A stretch of DNA of 64,000 bases from an uncultured Alphaproteobacteria bacterium (lineage in GTDB: Bacteria > Pseudomonadota > Alphaproteobacteria > Rhizobiales > Aestuariivirgaceae): NCBI GenBank assembly GCA_937870685.1, contig CALMZX010000049.1, positions 1 through 64,000 of the forward strand. Direction: 5' to 3'. A model generated the notes under the pieces. The model was given only the letters and a program-made list of their open reading frames with translations. It was not told the origin of the DNA and did not search any database. How positions within the stretch are numbered: the stretch's first letter is position 1; every line of letters starts with the position of its first letter. Below are positions 1 to 9,142 of this stretch, piece after piece. Both the position numbers and the translations under genes were made by a program.

Positions 1-206
1 CCAGATCAACACATCCGTGGCGGAGAGGCGCTCCTCCGAGAGGCCGTGTTCCTCATCATCATCAAGCAACGCATGGTCAACAACGAAGTCCTTGTCGCCC
101 GCGAAGGCCTTCTTCAGCGCGCCGTGCATGCCTTCGGGATAAAGGGAGGCGACGAGCTTGTTCTTCTTTTCATGGCGGTGTTCGTGCCAGATCAGTGTGC
201 GGATGG

Positions 207-210
<4 letters not shown>
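1..210 (-). CDS. thuA: ThuA-like trehalose utilization protein (partial, C-terminus beyond the window)
   Basis: This is the first 70 codons of a minus-strand gene that runs off the left edge. The ATG (208-210) overlaps the TGA of the upstream transporter ATPase gene as ATGA, so the two are translationally coupled. The visible protein starts MTIRTLIWHEHRHEK and contains LYPEGMHGALKKAF and EEHGLSEERLSATDVLIW, matching the N-terminal part of the ThuA family (class I glutamine-amidotransferase-like fold). Family knowledge: ThuA works with the dehydrogenase ThuB in trehalose/disaccharide catabolism in rhizobia. Inference: it acts on the sugar imported by the transporter encoded by the same operon. 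The rest of the gene and any thuB lie outside the window. Confidence 0.8.
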
Positions 211-1220
<1,010 letters not shown>

Positions 1221-1221
1221 G

Positions 1222-2367
1222 TCAGCCTCCCTTCACGGATCCGGCCAGAAGGCCACGGACGAAATAGCCTTGCAGCGAGAAGAACACGAGCAGCGGCACC
1301 ACGATGGTGATGAAGGCCGAAGCCGTGAGGATTTCCCAATTGCCGCCACGCGAGCCCAGCAGCGAGTTGAGCTGGTAGGTCAGCACCGTCTTGTCGGGCT
1401 CGGTGCCGAGGAAGACGATCGCCACGAGCAGGTCGTTCCACACCCAGAGGAACTGGAAGATGGCGAAGGAGGCGAGCGCCGGGAAGGAGAGCGGCAGGAT
1501 GATGCGGCGGAAGATCTTGAAGTCGTTGGCACCATCGACCTGCGCCGATTCAATCAGGTCGCGCGGCAGCCCGGCGATGTAACTGCGCAGCAGGTAGATG
1601 GCGAAGGGAAGCCCGAAGCCCGTATGTGCCAGCCAGATGCCGAGATAGGTCTTCGAGAGGAAGCCGGAAGCGTTGTAGAGCTTGAGCAGCGGGATCAGGG
1701 ACATCTGCAGCGGCACGACCAGCAGGCCGACCACCACCGAAATCATGAAGCCGCGCCCCGGGATCTTCATCCAGGCCAGCGCATAGGCGGCAAAGGCGGC
1801 GATCAGGATGGGGATGATGGTGGCGGGGATGGTCACCGTCAGCGAATTGACAAAGGCGCGGCCGATGCCTTGCGAGAAGAGCACGTTGGAATAGTTTTCC
1901 GTGGTGAACTTCGGCGGCACCGCCGTCATGTAGAACACGCGCTGGCCGCGGCCGTCCTCGAACTTCACCGGCGAGGTGTAGCTGTAGGCGCCATCGGCAT
2001 TGACCGTGAGTGTGCGGCCATCCTCATAGCTGGCGGTGGTGCCGACCGCGAATTCGTCAGGCTTCGCCACCCGTGTGCCGAAGGCGGTGATCGTGCCGGG
2101 GCCATCTCCGGCGCCTTCAAACAGGTTGCCGCTGATCACGAACCTGCCGTCCTGTTCAACCTGTACGGCGGCTTCACCGGTGCGGGTCTGGGCGGAACGC
2201 ACGGTGGTGGTCAGCGCCGTCCACCAGCCGGAGGTGGCGATCAGGTTCTTGTCGCGCAGCGACGATACGAGCAGCCCCGCCGTGGGCAGTGTCCACATGG
2301 CGACGATGAGCAGCACCGCGAGGTGAAGGGCAAAGCGGGAGGGTTCAAGCCTGATGCGTTCCCACAT
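1222..2367 (-). CDS. aglG: Alpha-glucoside-type ABC transporter permease (AglG-like)
   Basis: A 381-aa inner-membrane permease of the MalG class. TM1 lies near residues 15-35. It is followed by a periplasmic insertion of about 100 residues before the conserved TENYSNVL segment, and this insertion separates AglG proteins from the shorter MalG/ThuG permeases. The cytoplasmic EAA loop reads ESAQVDGANDFKIFRRI. I place the start at the ATG at 2367, which has GGAGG eight bases upstream inside the end of aglF; a start nine codons earlier is open but has no ribosome-binding site. Only one base separates it from the aglF stop. It should pair with AglF as the transmembrane heterodimer. Confidence 0.87.
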   Translation of the reverse strand: MWERIRLEPSRFALHLAVLLIVAMWTLPTAGLLVSSLRDKNLIATSGWWTALTTTVRSAQTRTGEAAVQVEQDGRFVISGNLFEGAGDGPGTITAFGTRVAKPDEFAVGTTASYEDGRTLTVNADGAYSYTSPVKFEDGRGQRVFYMTAVPPKFTTENYSNVLFSQGIGRAFVNSLTVTIPATIIPILIAAFAAYALAWMKIPGRGFMISVVVGLLVVPLQMSLIPLLKLYNASGFLSKTYLGIWLAHTGFGLPFAIYLLRSYIAGLPRDLIESAQVDGANDFKIFRRIILPLSFPALASFAIFQFLWVWNDLLVAIVFLGTEPDKTVLTYQLNSLLGSRGGNWEILTASAFITIVVPLLVFFSLQGYFVRGLLAGSVKGG

Positions 2368-2368
2368 G

Positions 2369-3385
2369 TCAGTGTCCTCCCTTTTGCTCGGCATTGGCCT
2401 GGCGGATGTTCCAGATCATGATGGGCAGCACCGCGATCATGATGATGATGGCGATGGCCGCACCGCGGCCAAAGTCGCCGCCGCCCCGGAACATCCAGTC
2501 GAACATCAGGTTGGCAAGCACCTGCGTGTCCCACTGGCCGTTGGTCATGGTGAGCACGATGTCAAAGACCTTGAGGACGAGAACGGTGATCGTCGTCCAG
2601 ACAACGATGATCGTCGGCATGATCTGCGGCACCATGATGCGCCAGAAAATCTTGAAGGGGCCGGCACCATCGATGACGGCGGCCTCGAGCGTATCTTCCG
2701 GCACGCCGCGGAGTGCTGCACCGAGGATCACCGTGGCAAAGCCTGTCTGGATCCAGATCAGGATCACCATGAGGAAAAAGTTGTTCCAGAAGGGCATGGC
2801 AATCCACACCTGCGGGGAGAAGCCGAACCACTCCACCACGGCGTTGAGGATGCCGATCTGCTCCTGTCCTTCGGCGCGGTAGTCATAGACGAACTTCCAG
2901 ATCACCGAGGCGCCGACGAAGGAAATGGCCATGGGCAGGAAGATGAAGCTCTTGGCCAAGGGGCCCCACCAGATGCGGTCCGTCAGCACGGCGATGACGA
3001 GGCCGAGGAAGGTGCAGGCGGCGGGCACCACCAGCAGCCAGAGGAAATTGTTGAAGATGGAGGTGCGGAAACCCGTGTCGTTCAGGGCCCAGCGGTAGTT
3101 GTCCAGCCCCACGAAGGCATCACCCGCCTTGTCATGAAACGAAAGCCAGATGGTCTGGAAGACCGGATAGATCAGATAGATTGTGAGCAGGATCAGGGCG
3201 GGCAAGAGGAAGAGCCAGGGCCGGACCGTCGATTGCCGTTTGAGATTGCGGATGGAGCGCTCGTCGTTGCTGGCATCGACCGGCAAAAGCCTGTCGAGCA
3301 GCGTGTTCGATCCCCAGAAATAGGCGAGGCAGCCGCCGACACCGATCACGACGGTCAGGAGGGCTGAAAACAGTTGCGCTGTCAT
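2369..3385 (-). CDS. aglF: Alpha-glucoside-type ABC transporter permease (AglF-like)
   Basis: A 338-aa inner-membrane permease of the MalF class. An N-terminal TM (about residues 3-22) precedes a cytoplasmic stretch and a second hydrophobic block (RPWLFLLPALILLTIYLI). The EAA loop is EAAVIDGAGPFKIFWRI. The ATG at 3385 is preceded by GGGGAGAAGTACC, a good ribosome-binding site; the frame opens ten codons further upstream without one. A gap of about 200 bp with strong hairpins separates it from the binding-protein gene aglE. That is a usual way to lower permease expression relative to the binding protein. Confidence 0.88.
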   Translation of the reverse strand: MTAQLFSALLTVVIGVGGCLAYFWGSNTLLDRLLPVDASNDERSIRNLKRQSTVRPWLFLLPALILLTIYLIYPVFQTIWLSFHDKAGDAFVGLDNYRWALNDTGFRTSIFNNFLWLLVVPAACTFLGLVIAVLTDRIWWGPLAKSFIFLPMAISFVGASVIWKFVYDYRAEGQEQIGILNAVVEWFGFSPQVWIAMPFWNNFFLMVILIWIQTGFATVILGAALRGVPEDTLEAAVIDGAGPFKIFWRIMVPQIMPTIIVVWTTITVLVLKVFDIVLTMTNGQWDTQVLANLMFDWMFRGGGDFGRGAAIAIIIMIAVLPIMIWNIRQANAEQKGGH

Positions 3386-3466
3386 GGTACTTCTCCCCAG
3401 CGGATTGCGGTTCAACGCACGTCAGATGCAGGACATGTCAGGCCTGGCAACAGGCAGGAAAAGACA

Positions 3467-3524
3467 GGAAGCGGCTGGCTGTCAAATGCCAGCCGCTTCC
3501 GGTTTGCTTCCGGGAGGAAATCGG
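3467..3524 (-). promoter_or_regulatory. Tandem hairpins between aglE and aglF (attenuator or mRNA stabiliser)
   Basis: The aglE-aglF gap (3386-3587) holds two inverted repeats. The stronger has perfect 13-base arms, GGAAGCGGCTGGC at 3467-3479 and its complement at 3488-3500, with an 8-base loop. The weaker has arms TGCTTCCG and CGGAAGCA around 3504-3529. Read on the minus strand, the strong stem is followed by TGTCTTTTCC, a short T-rich run. Such hairpins after a binding-protein gene usually protect its mRNA and partly terminate transcription. The function here is inferred from position. Confidence 0.6.
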
Positions 3525-3587
3525 AAGCAGAAACATGTGTGAAATAGGGCCAGCCGCCCACCCCCGCGGAGCAACTGGCCCAAGTCC

Positions 3588-4946
3588 TTACTTGATCTCG
3601 TCCCAGGCTTTCTGGATGGCAGCGCCCGTGTCAGCGGCAGACTTGCCACCGACAAAGTCCACCATGCCTGTCCAGAATGCACCGGCACCGATCTTGCCGG
3701 GCATCAGGTCCGAGCCGTCGAAGCGGAAGGTCGTGGCGGAGGAGAGAATCTCGCCCTGCTTCTTCGCGGCCTCGTTGATGTAGGCATCCTGGTTCACCGT
3801 CTTGAGCGGGGTGAGGAAGCCGCCATCCTTCATGAAGATTTCATGGGCCAGCGGCATTTTCAGGTATTCGATGAAGGCACGGGCGGCTTTCGAATCCTTG
3901 GTGATGGCCGCGAGCGTGCCTGCACCCAGCACAGGCTTGCCGAGTTCCGGCTTCGCGGCATAGGGCGGGAAGTAGAAGAAGTCGGCATCCTCACCCACCT
4001 TGGTGCCTTCCGGGAAGAAGGACGGGATGAAGGAGGCCTGGCGGTGCATGTAGCACTTGGGCGGCGAGGCGAAGAGACCCTTCGGGCTGTCGCGGAAGTC
4101 GGTCGAGGCAACGCCCGCCGCACCACCATCGACCAGCGCATCATTCTTGGCAAAGGAGCCGAAGGTCTCGATGGCGCCTACCACTTCAGCCGAATCGAAC
4201 TTCAATTCGTTGGTCACCCACTTGTCGTAGTTCTCGGGCGACTGGGTGCGCAGCATCAGGTCTTCCACCCAATCGGTGGCGGGCCAGCCCGTGGCACCAC
4301 CGGAACCGAGGCCGATGCACCAGGGCTTGCCGCCGTCCTTGACGATCTGATCCTGCAAGGCGACCAGTTCTTCCATGCTCTGCGGAATCTTGTAGCCCGC
4401 GTCCTTGAAGTTCTCGGGCGAATACCAGACGAGCGACTTCAGGTCGGCCTTGTAGGGGAAGGCGTAGAAATTCGATGCGCCATCCTTGCCCTTGTAGGAG
4501 CCAAGCGCCACCCACGAAGCACCGGCACCATAATTGTCGGTGATGAACTTGGCATCATCGGCGGAGAGTGGCACGAGATGGCCCTTGGCGGCGAGGTCGG
4601 CCAGCAGGCCGGGCTGCGGCAGAATGAGGATGTTGGCGGGTGAGCCCGCTTCCGTGTCGATCACGGCCTGCTGCTCGTAGTTTTCAGACGAGGAATACTT
4701 GACCTCGGCACCGGTGGCCTGGCGGAAATATTCGAGCACCACCTGCACATGGGCTTCATCGTCGCCGCGCCAGGGCCCGAAAATCGTCAGGGTTTCACCC
4801 TTGAGGTCGTTCTTCTTGAGGTCTTCGAAGTTCTGCCAGTTGAAGGGGCCTTCGCCCGGCTTGTACTTGAGATCGGCGGAAAGAGCGGGGGTGGCAAGAG
4901 CCATGGCAAACAGTGCAGCCGAGACGGCCAAACGCAGCTTCATCAT
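3588..4946 (-). CDS. aglE: Alpha-glucoside-type ABC transporter substrate-binding protein
   Basis: A 452-aa periplasmic binding protein, first gene of the agl-like operon. A Sec signal peptide is clear: a positively charged start (MMKLR), a hydrophobic core and cleavage after ALSA near residue 24. The mature protein begins with FNWQNFEDLKKNDLKGETL and GPWRGDDEAHV, the arrangement of AglE-type alpha-glucoside binding proteins, and has the length of that family (about 450 aa). The ATG at 4946 is preceded by AGGAGG-like sequence read on the minus strand. Its promoter carries a LacI-type operator. The substrate cannot be read from sequence: sucrose, maltose, trehalose and related alpha-glucosides are the family range. 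Confidence 0.88.
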   Translation of the reverse strand: MMKLRLAVSAALFAMALATPALSADLKYKPGEGPFNWQNFEDLKKNDLKGETLTIFGPWRGDDEAHVQVVLEYFRQATGAEVKYSSSENYEQQAVIDTEAGSPANILILPQPGLLADLAAKGHLVPLSADDAKFITDNYGAGASWVALGSYKGKDGASNFYAFPYKADLKSLVWYSPENFKDAGYKIPQSMEELVALQDQIVKDGGKPWCIGLGSGGATGWPATDWVEDLMLRTQSPENYDKWVTNELKFDSAEVVGAIETFGSFAKNDALVDGGAAGVASTDFRDSPKGLFASPPKCYMHRQASFIPSFFPEGTKVGEDADFFYFPPYAAKPELGKPVLGAGTLAAITKDSKAARAFIEYLKMPLAHEIFMKDGGFLTPLKTVNQDAYINEAAKKQGEILSSATTFRFDGSDLMPGKIGAGAFWTGMVDFVGGKSAADTGAAIQKAWDEIK

Positions 4947-5003
4947 ATTCCTCCCTGTGATGATCTTTGCGGGTCAACTCCTGAACGCCCCGGAGGAGAA
5001 GTT

Positions 5004-5019
5004 TCCAAAGCGCTTTGGA
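5004..5019. promoter_or_regulatory. LacI-family operator at the aglE promoter
   Basis: TCCAAAGCGCTTTGGA is a perfect 16-bp palindrome with the central CG typical of LacI/GalR operators. It lies just downstream of the predicted aglE -10 element, covering the expected transcription start near 5020, a position suited to repression. A second site with the same AAAGCGCTTT core lies in front of the divergent regulator gene. Confidence 0.8.
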
Positions 5020-5026
5020 TGATTGG

Positions 5027-5055
5027 TGGCTAGGCCACCAGAATGCGGGAGTCAA
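5027..5055 (-). promoter_or_regulatory. Predicted promoter of the aglE operon
   Basis: On the minus strand, TTGACT (5050-5055) is followed after 17 bases by TAGCCA (5027-5032). The -35 is good and the -10 weak. The weak -10 fits a promoter that needs an activator; an inverted repeat sits about 16 bp upstream of the -35. Predicted from sequence only. Confidence 0.4.
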
Positions 5056-5070
5056 CAAAAATCAGCATAA

Positions 5071-5100
5071 ATGCCCAAATTTCACGCGAAATTTGTGCAT
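5071..5100. promoter_or_regulatory. 30-bp inverted repeat, candidate activator site
   Basis: Two 13-base arms (5071-5083, containing CAAATTTC, and 5088-5100, containing GAAATTTG) flank the loop ACGC; the arms pair with one mismatch. The repeat differs in sequence from the two LacI-type operators. It is centred about 65 bp upstream of the predicted aglE start, where activators commonly bind. No factor can be named. Confidence 0.5.
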
Positions 5101-5130
5101 CGCAGCATCGCTTCGCAGACGCGATACATT

Positions 5131-5159
5131 TTCACATTTCCCGAAACAAATGATCTATT
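5131..5159 (+). promoter_or_regulatory. Predicted promoter of the LacI-type regulator
   Basis: TTCACA (5131-5136) matches the -35 consensus at five of six positions and is followed after 17 bases by TCTATT (5154-5159). Transcription would start near 5166, inside the operator 5158-5173, implying autorepression. Predicted from sequence only. Confidence 0.4.
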
Positions 5160-5173
5160 GAAAGCGCTTTGGG
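5158..5173. promoter_or_regulatory. LacI-family operator at the regulator promoter
   Basis: TTGAAAGCGCTTTGGG shares the AAAGCGCTTT core (5161-5170) with the operator at 5004-5019 but has less symmetric flanks, suggesting weaker binding. It overlaps the predicted start of transcription of the regulator gene and lies just upstream of its ribosome-binding site. Confidence 0.72.
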
Positions 5174-5182
5174 AATGTGTGA

Positions 5183-6226
5183 GTGTTCAACCCCATGAAT
5201 CTGCGTGAGCTTTCGGAGCTGTTGCAGCTCTCCCAGACCACCGTGAGCCGGGCGCTCAACGGTTTTCCCGAGGTTTCGGAGGAAACGCGCAGCCGCGTGC
5301 GGGCGGCGGCGGACATGCATGGCTACCGCCCGTCGGCGGCGGCCAGGCGGCTTGCCACCGGGCAATCTGGCACACTCGGCCTTGTCTTCCCGCGCGAACG
5401 CAACATGCTGGGGGACCTGATCTTCACCGAGTTCCTCGGCTGTTGTGTCGAGCAGGCGTCCGATCTCGGCTATGACGTGACACTCGCCATGGCGCGCGGG
5501 GCGCAAACGGAAGAAGCGGTGTACCGCCGCGCCGTGCGCTCGGCGCGCGTCGATGGCATGATCCTTTCAAGCCCGCTGCTGGAAGACCCGCGCATCGATC
5601 TCCTGCGCTCGCTCAACATGCCCTTCATCCTGCACGGGCGCACGCGGATTTCCTCGCCGCATGCCACGCTCGACATCGACAACCGCGGTGCTTTCCTGCA
5701 AGCTACGCGCCTGCTCCTCGACCTTGGCCACCGCAGCATCGCGCTCATCAACGGCGATCCCGCCTTCAACTATGCCCATGACCGCGAACTGGGCTACCGG
5801 GACGCCCTCGCGACGATGGGCATTGCCGCCCTGCCCGCGCTCATCTCCGGCAACATGATGACGGAACGGCACGGCGAAGACGAAGCCGCGCGCATGCTGG
5901 CGCTTCCATCATCGGAACGCCCCACCGCCTTCCTCTGTTCGTCCATTGCCCAGGCCATGGGCGTCACGCGGGCCATCACACGGGCCGGCCTTGTCATCGG
6001 CAGGGACATCTCGCTCATTGCCCATGACGACCGCATCGCCGATCTCCGGGCCGAATCCTTCGACACACCGCTGACCACGACGCAATCCTCCATCGGGGCC
6101 GCCGGCAAGCGTGTGGTGGAGATGCTGATCCACATGCTGCGTCATCCCAACGAAGCGTTGCCGCAGGAGGTCTGGCCGGTCGACCTGGTGGTGCGCGCCT
6201 CGACAGGCCCCGCACCCACCGTGTAA
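5183..6226 (+). CDS. aglR: LacI-family transcriptional regulator of the agl-like operon
   Basis: A 347-aa DNA-binding repressor. The N-terminal helix-turn-helix (about residues 5-52) reads MNLRELSELLQLSQTTVSRAL with the hinge-proximal HGYRPSAAARRLATG, followed by the periplasmic-binding-protein-like sensor domain to about residue 340 (TLGLVFPRE, LDIDNRGA, RPTAFLCSS). It is divergent from aglE, with two matching palindromes between them, the usual arrangement for a local repressor released by the imported sugar. The start used is GTG at 5183, with GGGA eight bases upstream; an ATG at 5195 is an alternative without a clear ribosome-binding site. The effector is unknown. Confidence 0.85.
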   Translation: MFNPMNLRELSELLQLSQTTVSRALNGFPEVSEETRSRVRAAADMHGYRPSAAARRLATGQSGTLGLVFPRERNMLGDLIFTEFLGCCVEQASDLGYDVTLAMARGAQTEEAVYRRAVRSARVDGMILSSPLLEDPRIDLLRSLNMPFILHGRTRISSPHATLDIDNRGAFLQATRLLLDLGHRSIALINGDPAFNYAHDRELGYRDALATMGIAALPALISGNMMTERHGEDEAARMLALPSSERPTAFLCSSIAQAMGVTRAITRAGLVIGRDISLIAHDDRIADLRAESFDTPLTTTQSSIGAAGKRVVEMLIHMLRHPNEALPQEVWPVDLVVRASTGPAPTV

Positions 6227-6235
6227 CAGGGCGAA

Positions 6236-7051
6236 ATGATCACCGATTTCGACGACGCCTACACCAACGGTGCCTACATCCCCGGTGGGGCCGACTATCC
6301 TGCCCGCTGGACCGCCTCCGCCGAACGCTTTCGCGAGAACCTGCCCGCAGGCTGCACCGCGGACCTGAACCTCGCTTACGGCACGGCTCCGAGGAACCAG
6401 TTTGACCTTTTTCATCCCCGCGGGACACCGAAGGGCCTCGCCATCTTCATTCACGGCGGATACTGGATGAAGTTCCAGCGTTCGGACTGGTCGCATCTGG
6501 CTGAGGGCGCGCTGCGGCGCGGCTGGGCGGTGGCGCTGCCGGGCTACACCCTCACACCGGAGATCGGCATCGGCGGCATCACCGGCGAGATCGCGCGCGC
6601 CATCACGGCCATCGCGGCGCGCGTCGATGGTCCTATCCGCCTTGCCGGCCATTCGGCGGGCGGCCACCTCGCCACCCGCATGGCCTGCGATCCGTCGCAA
6701 CTGCCGGAAGGCGTGAGCGAGCGGGTGCAGCAGGTGATCTCCATCAGTGGCGTGCATGACCTGCGGCCGCTCATGCGCACCGCGCTCAACGACACCCTCA
6801 AACTCACGGAACTCGAGGCCCGCAACGAAAGCCCGGCGCTCCGCCGTCCGCGGGCGGGAGCGCGGGTGATGTGCTGGGTGGGTGCCGACGAGCGGCCCGA
6901 ATTCGTCCGCCAGAATGATCTCCTGGCCAATGTCTGGCATGGCCTTGGCATCGACATCAGCTCACGCCACGCCCAGGGCCGCCACCACTTCAACGTGATC
7001 GACGACCTGACTGACGAAGCAGGTGAACTGACGCAACTCTTCGCGCCGTGA
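6236..7051 (+). CDS. Alpha/beta hydrolase (kynurenine formamidase-like)
   Basis: A 271-aa alpha/beta-hydrolase-fold protein. The oxyanion motif HGGYW lies at residues 73-77, the nucleophile elbow GHSAGG at 138-143 (Ser140), and a candidate acid and His lie at WVGADE and HFNVIDDL. HGGYW plus GHSAGG is characteristic of arylformamidase/kynurenine formamidase-like and related esterases, which hydrolyse N-formylkynurenine or small esters. No other kynurenine-pathway gene is visible, so the substrate is not settled. It starts nine bases after the regulator stop on the same strand and is probably co-transcribed with it. Confidence 0.75.
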   Translation: MITDFDDAYTNGAYIPGGADYPARWTASAERFRENLPAGCTADLNLAYGTAPRNQFDLFHPRGTPKGLAIFIHGGYWMKFQRSDWSHLAEGALRRGWAVALPGYTLTPEIGIGGITGEIARAITAIAARVDGPIRLAGHSAGGHLATRMACDPSQLPEGVSERVQQVISISGVHDLRPLMRTALNDTLKLTELEARNESPALRRPRAGARVMCWVGADERPEFVRQNDLLANVWHGLGIDISSRHAQGRHHFNVIDDLTDEAGELTQLFAP

Positions 7052-7061
7052 TTCAACAGCC

Positions 7062-7247
7062 TCAGAAGATGTCCGACTGTACCGAAGCGCGGTTGAGGCC
7101 GATGTCACGCAGCATGTGATCATCGAGGCGCAGCAGCGCTTCGCGGACGGCGCGGCGCTTGAGGCGTTCGCGGATGCCGCCAGCCAGACGTTCCAGAAGG
7201 GCGCGGTTGTGGCGCGCGGTCATTTCGTTGAGATTGAGCGTGGTCAT
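7062..7247 (-). CDS. DUF1127 small protein
   Basis: A 61-aa arginine-rich protein (about 64 aa if an earlier ATG at 7256 is used). The C-terminal part, RLDDHMLRDIGLNRASV, is the DUF1127 (YjiS-like) signature. Known members in Agrobacterium and related bacteria are small, highly expressed proteins linked to phosphate and carbon metabolism and RNA turnover. GGA eight bases upstream supports the ATG at 7247. The gene is monocistronic, converging with the hydrolase gene and downstream of the tRNA. A small hairpin (GGCGCT/AGCGCC near 7280-7296) lies in its 5' region. Confidence 0.8.
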   Translation of the reverse strand: MTTLNLNEMTARHNRALLERLAGGIRERLKRRAVREALLRLDDHMLRDIGLNRASVQSDIF

Positions 7248-7356
7248 GGGTCCCATCCAATGGAATGCGTGTGAATGGGGGCGCTCCTAAAGCGCCACGG
7301 CGTTACCCCGCCTGAAGGGCGCGTTCATGTCCGGTTCATGGTGTGGGGAAAGGGGA

Positions 7357-7431
<75 letters not shown>

Positions 7432-7522
7432 GACGCGTTGCAATGGGCGCGCTCATGCCACAGCCAAGGCCCAAGTGCAACCCGCCCGTTGACAGGCGCG
7501 GTGCGGCGGCCAAAATAGTCTC

Positions 7523-7675
7523 ATGAATCGCCCGGAAAACACCAAAACCCAGCAGAAAGCGGCCCGCACGGCCAAGCTGGCCAAGGCGCTCAAGGCCAAC
7601 ATCAAGCGCCGCAAGACGGCGGCCGCAACCGCAGAGGCGGCAACGGGGGGACGGGCGGATGACGGAAAAGGGTGA
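7523..7675 (+). CDS. Small basic conserved-type protein (50 aa)
   Basis: A 50-aa open frame starting ATGAATCGC and ending TGA at 7673-7675. It is very basic (KTQQKAARTAKLAKALKANIKRRK) and lacks hydrophobic segments. Short Lys/Arg-rich proteins of this kind, with LKANIKRRK-like ends, are found just upstream of murA-region genes in many alphaproteobacteria; this recollection is not verified here. It overlaps the next gene by 17 bases in another frame, suggesting translational coupling. Possible roles are RNA or ribosome binding, but none is established. Confidence 0.6.
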   Translation: MNRPENTKTQQKAARTAKLAKALKANIKRRKTAAATAEAATGGRADDGKG

Positions 7676-7991
7676 AAAGGCCAAGGCGCTGGCCGCGGAA
7701 GGCGCCAACATTGTCAGCATCCTGTTCAACGGACTGGCCTTCCTGTTCATCCTCGCAGGCATGTGCCTGCTGCTTTACCAGGCCTGGGGCTTCGTCAGCG
7801 GCAACGGCTGGACGTCCGTTTCAGCGGCCGATCTTCTGTACTGGCTGGGCGTGCCGCCGCCCGCCAGCTCGGAACTGACCGCCGTCAACTTCATCGGCAG
7901 CATCCTGGTGGTGGCGCCGCTCGCCCTGCTGCTGATCGTGACCGGATGGATCTGCAGCCAGATCAGCGATGTGATCGAGCGGCTGAGTTGA
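7659..7991 (+). CDS. Hypothetical membrane protein with two TM segments
   Basis: A 110-aa protein with two predicted membrane helices: about residues 18-44 (IVSILFNGLAFLFILAGMCL) and about 75-100 (FIGSILVVAPLALLLIVTGW). A polar connecting region of about 30 residues lies between them. No family was recognised. Its start lies inside the small basic gene and it converges, with a gap of three bases, on the dehydratase gene. Codon use looks like the neighbourhood. Confidence 0.7.
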   Translation: MTEKGEKAKALAAEGANIVSILFNGLAFLFILAGMCLLLYQAWGFVSGNGWTSVSAADLLYWLGVPPPASSELTAVNFIGSILVVAPLALLLIVTGWICSQISDVIERLS

Positions 7992-7994
7992 GGC

Positions 7995-8933
7995 TCAGAG
8001 CGTCACAGCGGTGGTGTTGGCACCGCAGAGCAGCACCGCCACACGCTCGTCCGGGCGCGGGCGGTATGCGCCGCAGAGAAGTGCTGCCATGGCGGTGGCA
8101 CCGCCCGGCTCACAGACCACGCGCAGGGTCTCCCACAGCTTTTTCTGGGCCAGCGTGATGGCCGCATCCGGCACCAGCACCGCCTCGCGCACGTAGCGCT
8201 GCGCCACCGGAAACATCATGGCCCCCACCTTGCGGGGGGCGAGCGAATCAGCCGCCACGCCGCTGCCCGGTGCCTCCACCGGATGCCCGGCCTTGAGCGC
8301 GTCGTGCAGCGTCGGGGCCAGTTCAGGTTCCACCGAGACGATCTTCACGCGGTCTTCAAACCAGGCCGCAATGCCGCCGATCAGGCCACCGCCTCCCGTT
8401 GCCACCAGCAGCGTATCAATGCCGGGAACCTGTTCCTCCAGTTCCAGGCCCACCGTGCCCTGGCCCAGCATGGTCTCGCGCTGTTCGAAGGCATGCACCT
8501 TGAGCGCGCCTGTCTCAGCGGCATGGGCCTCGCACCCGGCCAGGGCCTCGTCATAGCGTTCGCCACCCACCACCAGCTCGGCGCCAAAGCCCCGTATGAG
8601 GGCCTGCTTGGCGGGCGAGGAAATGGCGGGAACAAAGATGCGCGCCTTGTGCCCCAGCATGTGCGCGGCAAAGGCCACCGCCGCCCCGTGATTGCCGCCG
8701 GAGGCGGCGGTCACGCCTGCCGCGGGCACATCGCGCAGGGTGAGGTTGGCAAAGGCGCCCCGGCCCTTGAAGGAGCCGGTGTGCTGGAGAAACTCCAGCT
8801 TGAAGGTGATGGGCGGCAGGCTGAGACCGAAGTCGCTGGCCGCCACCTGCAAGACCGGCGTGCGGCGGACCAAGTGGGCAAAACGGGGGTGGGCGGCGGC
8901 GATGGCGGCACGGTCAATGGCAGGGCTGGGCAT
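7995..8933 (-). CDS. PLP-dependent serine/threonine dehydratase-like enzyme
   Basis: A 312-aa fold-type II pyridoxal-phosphate enzyme of the threonine dehydratase / serine racemase group. The PLP lysine is in TGSFKGRGA (about residue 55), the substrate loop is ASGGNHG, and the glycine-rich phosphate-binding motif is TGGGGLIGG. It would deaminate L-threonine or L-serine to 2-oxoacids, or racemise serine. There is no C-terminal ACT regulatory domain, as in catabolic or short forms, so it is probably not the biosynthetic IlvA. It stands alone on the minus strand between plus-strand genes. The exact substrate is not determined by these motifs. Confidence 0.82.
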   Translation of the reverse strand: MPSPAIDRAAIAAAHPRFAHLVRRTPVLQVAASDFGLSLPPITFKLEFLQHTGSFKGRGAFANLTLRDVPAAGVTAASGGNHGAAVAFAAHMLGHKARIFVPAISSPAKQALIRGFGAELVVGGERYDEALAGCEAHAAETGALKVHAFEQRETMLGQGTVGLELEEQVPGIDTLLVATGGGGLIGGIAAWFEDRVKIVSVEPELAPTLHDALKAGHPVEAPGSGVAADSLAPRKVGAMMFPVAQRYVREAVLVPDAAITLAQKKLWETLRVVCEPGGATAMAALLCGAYRPRPDERVAVLLCGANTTAVTL

Positions 8934-9142
8934 GGCGGCAGGCTAGGGGCGGGCCGCACCCGGAACAAGCGCGGGAATGTCCGCATTGTCCCCGTGGGGG
9001 CCCCGCACATTCCAGGCTGACAACATTTCGCACCTGCAACATAAGGGTTGCCCCAAAGCCGCCATTTATGCTTGTAACGAGCACAATCGGGACGCTTCGG
9101 CCCCTCGTCCTCCCCGGGGCCAATTCAGGGATATGCTCACTC

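Noticed and set aside
3480-3690. Possible small gene in the aglE-aglF gap
   Set aside because: The open frames there coincide with hairpins or the end of aglE and lack a ribosome-binding site.
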